DNA of 64,000 nt. Origin: Argyresthia goedartella (Eukaryota; Arthropoda; Insecta; Lepidoptera; Argyresthiidae). Every line of letters starts with the position of its first letter. Positions within the stretch are counted from its first letter, which is position 1. Shown one piece after another: positions 53,215-63,508 of the stretch. Below the pieces are notes generated by a model. That model ran no database searches. It was given only the letters and a program-made list of their open reading frames with translations, and had not been told where the DNA came from. A program made the translations under genes and the position numbers. The stretch is from NCBI GenBank assembly GCA_949825045.1, contig OX463809.1, positions 7,157,501 through 7,221,500 of the forward strand, given 5' to 3'.

Positions 53215-56200
53215 TTAATCAGGGAATATCTTTATTTTCATACATGATAGACCAAAACCAACACTTCTTGCAGTGAATACAGCTCACTCTAACGGCGTGC
53301 TATCAACATTTCTATCTACATCAGTTGCTTTAATATTTATAAAGCTTACAGTAGCTATGTGCCTCTAAACATTAACTCATAGACATTATACCTGATTGTA
53401 AGTTGCTTGTTGTTTATAAAGCTAAGATAACCATGTTTTAAGCCTGCAGTACAGTTCATTATTTTTCAGTGTTAAGACAAAAACAATGACCATTTATAAT
53501 ATATTGTATTCTTGAGATTAGTTAAATCATGACTTCCTGATTCGGGACTTGTATGTAAAGCAAATTCTATTTATATAATATGTATTTACAGTGTTAATGT
53601 GACTTTCAAATTAGCTGATACACCATAAAGTTAACTATATGCCTGAACCACAATCCTGAATATTTTCACTTGGACATTTATAATGGTCCATAGATCATTA
53701 CCCTCCTTCTGCGCCTGCTTACATTTTCTTCATTCAGAGTTATGACAAAAGTAATCCCTAATTTTTGACAGCTTATACAAAAAAATGTACATTGATTTTT
53801 ATGGCAAATAATTACAGTTTACTACCATAGTTCAGTAAATACAATACTAGTTGTGTAAATAATCCTAAGAGCAGTAGATAACTTTATATTATAAATAAAA
53901 CCTTAGACAACCGAATCAATATCAAGAGATCACAAAATATATATATATATATGATGATAAGTTATCAAGTGACAAAGGTTAAGGCAAGGTACTTATTGTC
54001 TTGGCCCCCAAATATACATTTGCCTTAAGTAAACACAATGTACAAGACCGTGAGTTAAAAATAAAATATTCATAGTTAAAACAATAATAAAATATCTGTA
54101 TAGGCCAAAGTTTAAAATAAACTGGATAACAAAAGATAGATTTTGGGTGATCTAGATTCTAAAAGGAAAGGAATGTTAGCTAGCGTTTTTTGCGCTCACT
54201 ATGTTATGAAAACACGTGATGCGATACACACACGAAGGAAACTTTGTGAATTTTCGTAGGCCGGATAGATGAAAGTATTGATCTCAGGGTCAACTATGGC
54301 ATTCCCTGCTTTTTATAGAACGTCAAAGATATCTCGCGTAGATTCTATCGGCCCTAATAGCCAAATGATAAACCAATACTTGGCGGTGGATATGTCAGCG
54401 TAAGATTGTCAAAACCGATAGCTGATAAACTATCGGTTAAAACCTTTAAATAGTAAACTGGTTTAAACTTGAATTGCAAACCAAATACCAAGGCAAACAC
54501 TGCGGCAGCTCAGGTGAAGACTAGAGGGGGCGAGCGCAGCGAAGGCCCCGAATAGTCTTCGTGTTAGGTTGACATGTAAGAACAAAATAAACGAATATTC
54601 TAAACCTTGTAGGTCTGGTTTACTATATATTGATCAACTAACGCGTTAGTTTATCAACTAACGGCTTTGACGCTTACGGTGACATATATACATATTGAAA
54701 AAGCAGGAGTATTACAATACAACCGAGCCTTTAACAAATACAACGCGAATCACAATTCTATTTCTACATACATTTAACGTATACACACTGTTAGTAAAGA
54801 TGTTTTCATACACACTTGTTAGTAAAGAAGTTTTCATACACACTGGTTAGTTCGATGTTTTAATAATAATAATATCGTCTGTTAGGTATAAGTACAAGAA
54901 GATTAATATCTATTTCTGGAGTTAAATTAAATATTAAGTAGTAAGAAAAGATAGTTATCCTTTTGACAGCCATGTATCAAATACAAAATGTGTCACTCAC
55001 ATGCCAAAGATGTTTGTAATACTATGCAAAATACAAATTAATTTATCCGAGATAAGGTCTCTTTTAATATTAAATAGTGTAGCCGTCGTAGCGCCAGTGG
55101 CACGACTTTCAGTTGTCAGCCAGTGCCGACTGGGGCGGTCAAAAGGTTAAATATTACCATCTATATCTCCTCTCGCTGCGAAAGTCTTAACAATTTTCAG
55201 ACGACAATGTACTGAACGAATAAAGTTGATTTGGTAATACATATATCCATAATGAATTTATTACATACATATTTTTCTAACGTTTGGTAGGAATTTAACG
55301 TTGTAAACGTTTTTTTCAATCAAAATAACGTTCGAAACGGCCAGCTGACCATGATTCGAGACAGCCCAGCTTTATTGAAACATTATTCGTTGAAATTGGA
55401 ACCGGACGTTAGAATCTAACACTTTATTCGGCTCTCAATATTAAGAGCTTCGATTAACCATAGATCATACCAAAGACTTTAATAGTCGAATTAACAACTT
55501 TATACGTACGTATTTTAAACTCACAATCATGACTCACCACGGGGTTTTATCGTTAATGCGTTCTTACACATCTTACGCCGATCCACCGCGCAAAGGCACT
55601 CGCCATATTAATTAATTACAAGCACGAACTCACACATCCACAATCTAAATCAAACATAGTTAAGATGGCATATTAAATAAAATAAATAGAGATTAATATT
55701 TTGACATAGGGTTCGTTTTAGATTCAATACAACATTGGAAAACTTTATGAAAAATCTAAATACTGATTTGGACACTTTATAGCGCTCTGTCCAGAAATGC
55801 CCACCAATTTTTTGACCTTACATGACTTGTTAATAAATTGAAAAACCAATGAAAAAATCTGCATGCTTGAGCTCGAAAAGGGGTCTTTTTATCTGACGAA
55901 TGCAGACTACTGCCGAATCAAGTGCCGCTTAAGCCTCGGCGCACATGGAACACAAAACGTCAAAAAAAACAACATTCCCTACAGCTTCTTTTATGTTGCA
56001 GTAGGTACAAGAAGGCGCCACATACAGAGCTGTTTTGATTTGATTCACACAGTAAAACATTTATTGCTCAGCTAAAAGCGTTTCGTGAAATCGCCACATA
56101 CATCAACAACGCCGCTATCATTATGACTAGTGTTACGGCTATGTGCACTTTTATTTAGACAAGATTACATTCTGTAAGCTGTTAGAGCTCGCGCCAGGAT

Positions 56201-56654
56201 TCTTGGCCTTTGAATGCCGCCTCGAGGGAGTAGCGGCGCATGGGTTCAAGAGATGCATACTTGGGCGACAGAGAGAGAGAGAGAGGTGACAGCTGGCCAA
56301 AAGGCCAAGAAACCTGGCGGGGCCTGTACTGTAAGACTGGGTTGATGACTACAATTTTCTAAGCAAGATGGAGCCACCAAACTTTCTACAGAGCCTGTAT
56401 TCCAATTTATCAAATGCTACACAGTAAAGAATGTCAATAGGATATAAAATAGACTTCTTTAATCATCTAATCAACATCCTATCCTCCAATAGACATAAAC
56501 AGTGTTTCACTTGCAATGAATTTATTGAAATATGGCCCTGTACTGTACCATCGAACTCTTAAGAGTTCCCAAACCATGCCATGTCATCAACTTTCCGACA
56601 AACAAATGGGACAATAGTCTACACAGCCAACCAAAATCCTAGAGAATTTCGCCG
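53215..56654 (-). other. Presumed 3' UTR or downstream region of the minus-strand host gene
   Basis: No coding frame on the minus strand after the TGA at 56655-56657. A polyadenylation signal AATAAA (TTTATT at 53231-53236 on the plus strand) is one candidate 3' end, with others nearer the exon. If 53.2 kb is right, the UTR is about 3.4 kb and contains the MITE at 54394-54683 and a short (GA)n at about 56266-56285. The extent is inferred, not shown. Confidence 0.35.
54394..54683 (-). mobile_element. MITE with long inverted repeats, copy 2
   Basis: Ends 'GTCAGCGTAAG' (left) and 'CTTACGGTGAC' (right), with inner GTCAAAACC at 54408-54416 and GGCTTTGAC at 54663-54671. The core 'AGAGGGGGCGAGCGCAGCG' and 'CTTCGTGTTAGGTTGACATG' is in inverse orientation to copy 1. 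A short ATAT at both flanks could be the target duplication. It encodes no protein. Confidence 0.8.
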
Positions 56655-56923
56655 TCAACCCAACGACAGGTTCTTCACCAGACTGGTATCGCTTCTCCTG
56701 TTCAGTATAACATCTTTCTGTTTCTCTCCCTCTACAAAGGAGTGCCTTTTGTCGCTGTCGCGCATCCTCCTGGCATCGGAGCTGTACGGCTCGGACACGC
56801 GGCGGTTGTCGTTATGTGCGTTGAGGGAGGCGTGGCGTCGGAGAGGCGGCGTGGCGTCCGACGTCACGGTCGGAAGGTAGGTCTGGAAAGTGGGCCGGTT
56901 CTGCGCCGCCTCCATGATGGAAC
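56655..56923 (-). CDS. Terminal coding exon of an unidentified host gene
   Basis: The minus strand has a 3' splice site: TACTAATGATAG-like branch region, then TTCTCCGCGCAG before the exon at 56923. The exon begins in phase 1 (its first two bases complete a codon) and runs 'SIMEAAQNRPTFQTYLP', then a region rich in Ser, Arg and Asp, ending 'LVKNLSLG' and TGA. Codons are GC-rich in third positions, unlike the surrounding AT-rich repeats, which supports real coding selection. No domain is recognised; it looks like a hydrophilic, probably disordered C-terminal tail with possible phosphorylation sites. An internal ATG exists, but the splice site argues for a spliced gene whose other exons lie upstream, beyond 57 kb. 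Protein identity unknown. Confidence 0.6.
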
Positions 56924-57004
56924 CTGCGCGGAGAACTATCATTAGTATTTGTTTTAAAATACAAAAGTATATAAATACCTATTTAATTTTAAAGTACATG
57001 TATT

Positions 57005-57180
57005 ATATTTTATTTATTATGGAGAAACAAACAGAAGTAAATGTACAGAAAGAAAACATGACAATGCTAATATAAAGTAGCTAAACATGCATTTACCCCC
57101 TTGACAGTTCCCCAGAAACATAAAAATTAAGTAGGTTTAGGTACACCACGCTACACTTAACCTAGCTCCACATATTAATA
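57005..57180 (+). repeat. Repeat shared with 37110-37380
   Basis: 'GGAGAAACAAACAGAAGTAA', 'AAAACATGACAATGCTAATA', 'GTACACCACGCTACACTTAA' match the other copy but lack its inserted 105-bp stub. The last part is then partly duplicated (CTACACTTAACCTA at 57150 and 57200). It would lie in the intron of the minus-strand gene. Confidence 0.7.
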
Positions 57181-57337
57181 AGGTATAGGTTCGCTACACT
57201 ACACTTAACCTAACTCCACATATTTAGGTTTGGCCATTAAAATTCTGAGGCTAACATTTTAGCAAGCTGATATTGAAATTGTATTTTATTTGTATTAAAT
57301 GTGGCTAATGGGGATAGTCGATAACAAAAGCTGATTT

Positions 57338-57727
57338 GAACGAGTTGTATACTTGTTAGAGGCGAGAAATATGAATTGTGTTTGCATGCTTGTAAATATA
57401 CTGAATGAGTTGTATACTTGTTAGAGGCGAGAAATATGAATTGTGTTTGCATGCTTGTAAATATACTGAATGAGTTGTATACTTGTTAGAGGCGAGAAAT
57501 ATGAATTGTGTTTGCATGCTTGTAAATATACTGAATGAGTTGTATACTTGTTAGAGGCGAGAAATATGAATTGTGTTTGCATGCTTGTAAATATACTGAA
57601 TGAGTTGTATACTTGTTAGAGACGAGAAATATGAATTGTGTTTGCATGCTTGTAAATATACTGAATGAGTTGTATACTTGTTAGAGACGAGAAATATGAA
57701 TTGTGTTTGCATGCTTGTAAATATACT
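57338..57727. repeat. 65-bp minisatellite, six copies
   Basis: Units start at 57338, 57403, 57468, 57533, 57598 and 57663, with a seventh start broken at 57728. The unit contains GAGTTGTATACTTGTTAGAG and GTTTGCATGCTTGTAAATAT. The last two units read GAGACGAG where the others read GAGGCGAG. Frames through it are not coding. Confidence 0.98.
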
Positions 57728-57839
57728 GAATGAGACGAACCTGCAATTAATGTTATCTTTTCAAAATTCAAGACAGAAAACCAACACAACTTGCGATACA
57801 ACAATCAAAGCAATCACTCTGAGCATATATACCCATTCA

Positions 57840-59249
57840 TAAAAATAAATCTTTATTCATATATGTTACAAACACAATGAAGCACTTGTGACCACAAATA
57901 TTACACAGATCTCTGAGGACGACATAATAATTCTTATACTGGGGTCAAATGAAACATCTTCGAATTTCGTACTCGAACTGGATATTATTTTGAAATCAAT
58001 GAATAAAGGCACAGTATTTTTATGTGAAATCAGGGGCAATCAATATCTCGACTCAAACAAACTAAATAAAGAGTTAAAATCAATCCTATTCGGGCTGCGT
58101 CGTGGAAACTCTATAGAATTAAAAAATAAATTAGATCTGAGCAGCAAGCTAAACATAGAAATTTATTACTTGCACTACAAAGATACATTTATAACAAACT
58201 TTGGAAATCTATTAAAGCAGAAATTCTAGATAAGGAAAGGAATTTTCTGCAAAAGGTACAATACCCTACTTTTTCCAAATCCAGGAGTTAAAAAACGAAC
58301 GAAAAGCTCTAGAAAGAATCTCACAAGTCCCAGAAAAAGGGACGATTCCTTACTATTTTAAGAAAAAATCGTTCATTCCAACAAAGGCAACTGACAAGGA
58401 GAATTATTTTCGTGTCTAAAAAAAAGCGTAGTAAAAACGGTATTTCGGGGCTTGCTACACAAATAGTACAAATAGCGCACATAAACATGCAAAGTCTAAA
58501 TAATGGAAAGCAAGCCTAGTTAGAATCATGGCTAAATTCAGATGAGGGGATAGGTGAGGAAGTATTGTGCATAACTGAGCACCATCGAGTGCAAAATGAT
58601 CTTGATCGTAGTAGTTTCAGAAACTTTACTTTAACTTCTTCCTCTTGTCGTCAAAAGCGGAAGGATAAAGGAGGAGTGTATATAGCAGCTTAAAATTTGA
58701 TGACCTTACTAATTTGAAGCAACTTTCAATACCAGATTTAATTGAAGTCTTTGAAATGAACCATAATAACATCTACACTATTTGCACATATAGGCCAAAA
58801 ACTTAATTTCCTATATAATCTTGAAAACGTCTTAAATCGGCCTGGGAATGCATGGGAAACAAAATAGACCAGGGTTTTATATTATGCGGTGATTTCAACA
58901 TTAACTTATTGGCAAATGGAACAGAAAAGAGAGATTTTTTATGCCTTTTGGGATCATTTGATGCAAAGCCCTACGTACAGGAGCCCACACTCATCACGGA
59001 GCATAGCGCAACTTGTATCGATAATATCATATCAAACCGGTTCCTAAGTGGCATAACAGTCGTTGAGCAAGGCCTATCGGATCATGGCCTTCAATATGCC
59101 ACACTGGACCTTTAAATTAAAAAAAGCCAACTTATGTGAGTTCAATGATTTTTTTAAAGAACGTAAATTGGGATCTGGTTTACACCTTTGCTGATACAAA
59201 TCGATCTTTGAATCGGTCAAGTCATTCAACAATCTTCATGCATTCAGCA
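57840..59249 (+). pseudogene. CR1/Jockey-type LINE copy A: ORF1 end and endonuclease
   Basis: 57888-58229 is the end of an ORF1 esterase-like domain ('EDDIIILILGSNETS', 'GTVFLCEIRGNQY'). Stops and shifts follow, then endonuclease pieces: 'GDFNINLLANG' and 'SATCIDNIISN', 'LSDHGLQYATL' at 58852-59115. The copy is 5'-truncated within ORF1 and heavily mutated. It continues after an insertion at 59250-59795. Confidence 0.75.
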
Positions 59250-59800
59250 TTCATTATTACTCAATATCCCTTCTATTCTCTGCCATTGTTGTATTTTTGT
59301 ATTAAGTGTTTATTAATGCATATTACTTCCTTACCCCCATATTTAATAAACATTCCTCGTAATCTATTTATTTTATTAATTTTTATGACTTTGTCTTTTT
59401 ATTTACAATTATGTATTCCGATTTATTAAAAAGTAGTTTATTAACACCTACCCTTATATTATCATCCCCTCTTTGATAAGGTGCCGACAGAATACCAGCG
59501 TTGCAGGACCTGTAGGCCCCGTGACACATGCTGACTCGGAACCTATTCGCTGCTTCGACACACACTTCACGACGTCATTGTGTTATTTTGAGAATTAAAT
59601 GTAAATTTTACACATAAATATGTAATATACTTGTTGTGCGTGCTTTTATTCTCTTCTGTTTTATATGATGCTGTTAATATTGCCTTTGATTCTATGTTTC
59701 ACCTGTTTTATGTTCTTTTGTTTCTTTTTTTATGCAATGTTGTGTGTGTTTTGTAGTCCGAATAAATTTATTTCTATTCTAATCTATTTCATATTTTTCA
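59250..59800 (+). mobile_element. 5'-truncated LINE 3' end inserted in copy A
   Basis: Interrupts the linker between endonuclease and RT. It contains 'GTGCCGACAGAATACCAGCG', 'ACATGCTGACTCGGAACC' and 'CACGACGTCATTGTG', a 3' UTR seen in lepidopteran LINEs, and ends AATAAATTTATTTCTATTCT with a TTCTA-type tail. It contains no open frame of its own. Boundaries are known to within about 10 bp. Confidence 0.65.
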
Positions 59801-61478
59801 TGATATATTTTTGAGCGCATTTCATAGGTTTTGCCAACTAATTAAGGTCAAAAATGGTAGAACCACCTCAAAACCTAAATGGATAACACCAGGCATACAA
59901 AAATCATGTGAGACTAAACGCGAACTGTTTATCGCTAAAACAGTCAAGTCATTGATCTCGAAACACTACAGTAGGTATTGTGCAATTTTTCACAAAGTAA
60001 TAACGTGTGCAAAACAAAAAGAAAATGAGCCACGTATTTTGAACTCACACAACAAAGTAAAGACAACATGGAGTAGTAATAATGTAATGAAGTAACCTGG
60101 TAACATTGGGCGAAAACCTCGAAAAGTAGAAAGTTTTCTGGGGCTCACTAATGGTGTTGAAAAAGTCAAAGATGAATTAGAGTCTCCCAATTTGTTTAAT
60201 ACCTACTTCTCAAACATACCCAATGCTCTTGATGATAAAATAGATAAATGATATCAAACTCCCCGGTTATCGGATAAACTCAATGTTTGTGAGCCCAATA
60301 ACAAAATGCAAACTATTGAAACTTGATTCAAGTCTGAATAACAAGAAATCCTGTGGGTACGACGGCTTACCAATGCCTATTATAAAGAGCGTTATTAAGG
60401 TTATTGCCGACATTGCTGTTTATCTTATAAATTTGTCAATAAACACAGGAACTTTTCCAGATCGACTGAAGAGAGCCCATATAATTCCATTGCACAAAGG
60501 CGAAAGTCGAATTGAAGTTTGTAACTATCGCCCTATTGCATTGTTACCGACACTATCGAAGATTTTCGAAAGATTCTATGCAAATCGTTTGGCAAATTTT
60601 TTGATAAAGTATAAAATCATATCTGAAACTCAATTTGGTTTCCAACATTGAAAATCAACGGTAGATGCAATATTCACGACGATGGACTTTGTGGCAGATT
60701 CCCTAAACAAAAAGTTTAATGTAGTAACAGTGCTACTAGATCTGTCAAAAGCTTTTGACCACGTTGATCATAAGGTCTTAGCCTGCATACTCGACCGATA
60801 TGGTGTCAGAGGAAACAGTTAAATTGGCTAAAATCATACCTCACAAATCGTACACAATGTGTGGTACTGCCCTCTGTTGACGCTAGAACAAAGTCTTGCA
60901 AACACTGAATCTTCAATAGCGCAAACCACACGTGGTGTGCCTCAGAGTAGTGTTTTGGGTCCTTTGCTCTTTATTTAATACATGAATCACTTGCCTGAAC
61001 TCATAGACAACAAAATTACGATGTTTGCTGATGATATATCAGTGTTTTTTTAATTTGAAAGGAAGGATGCTACTTTACCCGATGAGATAACGAGATCTAT
61101 AAGGACTGTCGTAGAATGGTTGTTAGCAGTAAAAACCAACGCAAAAAAAATAAAAATATTACATTTTCGAAATTACAATATACCTAGAATTGATCTAGAT
61201 ATTAAAATAGATAATACAGAGATTGAATTTGTAAAGGACGCTAAATTCTTGGGTATGTGGGCAGATGAATTCATGAATTGGAAGAGACATATTGAAATAC
61301 TAGAGGAAAATCTAAGAAGCTTCACATACTCTGAGATGTCTAAAAAAAGTTACCACCACTCATGCGTCCCTGCAGGCATACTATGCCAAACGGCGATTAG
61401 GGCTTACAATAAACTGCCAACTGAAATAAAGTCCCTCTCTGGTAATCGGTTTCTTAAGGGTTTGAAGAATAATAAAAT
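59801..61478 (+). pseudogene. LINE copy A: linker and reverse transcriptase
   Basis: The linker ('KWITPGIQKSCETKRELF') leads to RT: 'NNKKSCGYDGLPMP', 'IIPLHKGESRIEVCNYRPIA', 'QFGFQH', motif A 'LLDLSKAFDHVDH', 'RGVPQSSVLGPLLF' and motif C 'FADD' near 61025. There are frame breaks near 60240, 60650 and 60830. From 61120 the frame is open through the thumb ('FLGMWADEF') and ends in a C-terminal tail, 'AIRAYNKLPTEIKSLSGN', at about 61478, where another LINE joins in frame. Confidence 0.8.
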
Positions 61479-62407
61479 TAGCGTTCCACAAGGTTCCATA
61501 TTAGGCTCTTACTTATTCCTGGTATATATTAACGATCTGCCTTTCATGGTGGAGAAATTAACTGACATAGTGTTGTTTGCTGATGATACTTCAATGGTCT
61601 TCAAAATTGAACGACAAAAAGGAGATTTTGATGATGTTAATGGTGTATTGTCTTTAACCTTGAATTGGTTCACAGTTAATAATTTATTGTTAAACGCTGG
61701 TAAAACCAAGTGTATCAAATTCTCACTTCCAAAAGTCAGCCAAGTTGAGACCAGTTTAGTGTTAGACAACAGCACGTTAGAATTAGTAAATGATGAGAAG
61801 TTTCATGGAATAACCATTGATAGCAAATTGCAGTGGGGACCCCACATAGATAAATTAGCTGGTAAATTAAGTTCTGCGGCTTACGCTGTTAGGAACATCA
61901 GATATAGCACGGATGTGGCTACATCTAGGCTAGTATATTTTAGTTACTTTCATAGTGTCATGTCCTATGGTATCTTGTTGTGGGGGAAAGCAGCGAATAT
62001 TCAAACTATTTTTATTTTACAGAAAAGAGCTATTGGAGCAATTTATAATTTAAAACGAACACTCTTTAAGAGAGCTTTTTAAAGAAATTGACATACTAAC
62101 TGTAGCTAGTCAATTTATTTTCGAAAATATAATGTATGTACGCAAGAACCTTACAACATTTACCAAACTTAGCGATAGCTGCAATGTTAACCTAAGAAAC
62201 AATCACAGACTGTGTGCGCCCCGATTTAGACTCGCGAAGGTTAGCAATTCTTTCAAGGGTCAGTGCATTCTGTACTATAATAAGATACCTCTGGAGATTT
62301 TGAAATTGCCATTTGAGCAATTTAAAAACCATGTTAAAGCGACTTTGTCGAAAAAGGGATATTACAATGTTCGAGATTACTTAAATGACAGGACTGTATG
62401 GGGTTAA
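61479..62407 (+). pseudogene. LINE copy B: RT motif B to C-terminus, fused to copy A
   Basis: Starts abruptly at RT motif B ('[13 protein letters not shown]'), then a second catalytic box 'LFADDTSMVF', 'WFTVNNLLLNAGKTKC', 'FHGITIDSKLQWGPHID' and 'SRLVYFSYFHSVMSYGILLW'. A frame break near 62080 follows, then 'KLSDSCNVNLRNNHRL' to 'RDYLNDRTVWG' and TAA (62405-62407). It is the same family as the LINE at 38340-47480. Copy A ends and copy B begins within one uninterrupted frame (61120-62082). Confidence 0.82.
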
Positions 62408-62521
62408 TCTAGCTCAACCTCGGCTCCGGCTCCAGCTTATATTGCGGCCCCCGGTTTCGGCTAATATTGCGGTGGCCGGGACTGGAGGTAACTATGAGAA
62501 GTCTCGTACAAGTACTCGTTA
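62408..62521 (+). other. GC-rich spacer or LINE leader
   Basis: Contains 'CGGCTCCGGCTCCAGC' and 'TAATATTGCGG' repeated twice. It lies between copy B's stop and the ORF1 frame of copy C, so it is either B's 3' UTR or C's 5' UTR. Confidence 0.4.
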
Positions 62522-63508
62522 ATGTACTGGCTGCTGCTGGCAAACTTCGAATGTCTCTGTCTTTTTATTGTTGTTAATTACCCGTACAGTCAGTACAGTA
62601 CAGTATTTGAGGGAAACTCATATGCCTCCATCATCGCGCCATCTATTAAGTGTAAACCAAACTACATACAAAATATCGAAGACATCATGCAACATGAATC
62701 AATTAGCGAATTAGTTACCAACACTTCCAGTCCCTTGCAAACAGAGGCCGCTACTAGTTCAAAAGCGTCTAATAATTTAGAAAATGAGATGATTAACCTC
62801 TCCGTCATTATTACACCGCCGACGGCAACATCTAACGATATACCTGTTAAGCTGGACGATAGGAAATCGGGATGTTTGAGACAAAAAGTACTGATCCTTG
62901 CTGATGAAGACGGAAGGGGTATGCGTCATCGACTACAAAAGTGTCTAGGACAAAACTTTTTAGTGTCAGCCATTCTGAAACCTTATGCGACCACTGAACA
63001 AATACTGAATAATTGTGAGTTTTTATGTAAGGACTTCACCAAGTCAGACTTTGTTGTGATATTGGTGGGCTCCAACGACAAAAATCAGACTAAATTGAAA
63101 TGTACTCTCAGTAATTGCTTTGAAAAACTATTACACACCAATGTATTGCTGGGTGAGGCATATAGAAATAAAAATCTAAACATAGGCATGCTAAACACTC
63201 TGTATAGAAACGTTGTCTCTGGATGCGCTCACACTTGTCTTGTAGAGGTTTTCTGCTCAGAGGACAACAGGCATAGAATACATAAATTAAATACGTGTAG
63301 AAGTTTGTGGAGAAATATAATGCATACAAAATACAACAATGAGCATTGGATGCGGAATGATTGCGGGCGTGCTGACGGAGTGATCAGTATTTCTGCCAAG
63401 AGAGTTCATGCAAACACGCAGACTGAAGTGTTGCGGACTTTTGTCTGTAATTATACTGAAGCATCCACCCAAACAGACAACATAAATCACGAGTTTTTTC
63501 GTAATTAA
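62522..63508 (+). CDS. LINE copy C ORF1 with SGNH/esterase-like domain (328 aa)
   Basis: Intact frame; the first ATG is in 'ATGTACTGG' at 62524. Residues about 120-245 ('VLILADEDGRGMRHRL', 'DFVVILVGSNDKNQT', 'LLGEAYRNKNLNIGMLNTLY', 'CLVEVFCSED') follow the block order of the esterase-like domain in CR1-type ORF1 proteins. Where family members have a Ser-Asp-Ser-x-Gly nucleophile block, this one reads Ala-Asp-Glu-Asp-Gly, so catalysis is doubtful while the GSND block is kept. The C-terminus has a duplicated 'ANTQTE'/'ASTQTD' motif. It ends at TAA 63506-63508 and overlaps ORF2 by 23 bp. Confidence 0.7.
   Translation: MYWLLLANFECLCLFIVVNYPYSQYSTVFEGNSYASIIAPSIKCKPNYIQNIEDIMQHESISELVTNTSSPLQTEAATSSKASNNLENEMINLSVIITPPTATSNDIPVKLDDRKSGCLRQKVLILADEDGRGMRHRLQKCLGQNFLVSAILKPYATTEQILNNCEFLCKDFTKSDFVVILVGSNDKNQTKLKCTLSNCFEKLLHTNVLLGEAYRNKNLNIGMLNTLYRNVVSGCAHTCLVEVFCSEDNRHRIHKLNTCRSLWRNIMHTKYNNEHWMRNDCGRADGVISISAKRVHANTQTEVLRTFVCNYTEASTQTDNINHEFFRN

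Noticed and set aside
57338..57727. CRISPR-like array
   Set aside because: The units are directly abutting 65-bp repeats with no unique spacers, in a eukaryotic context.
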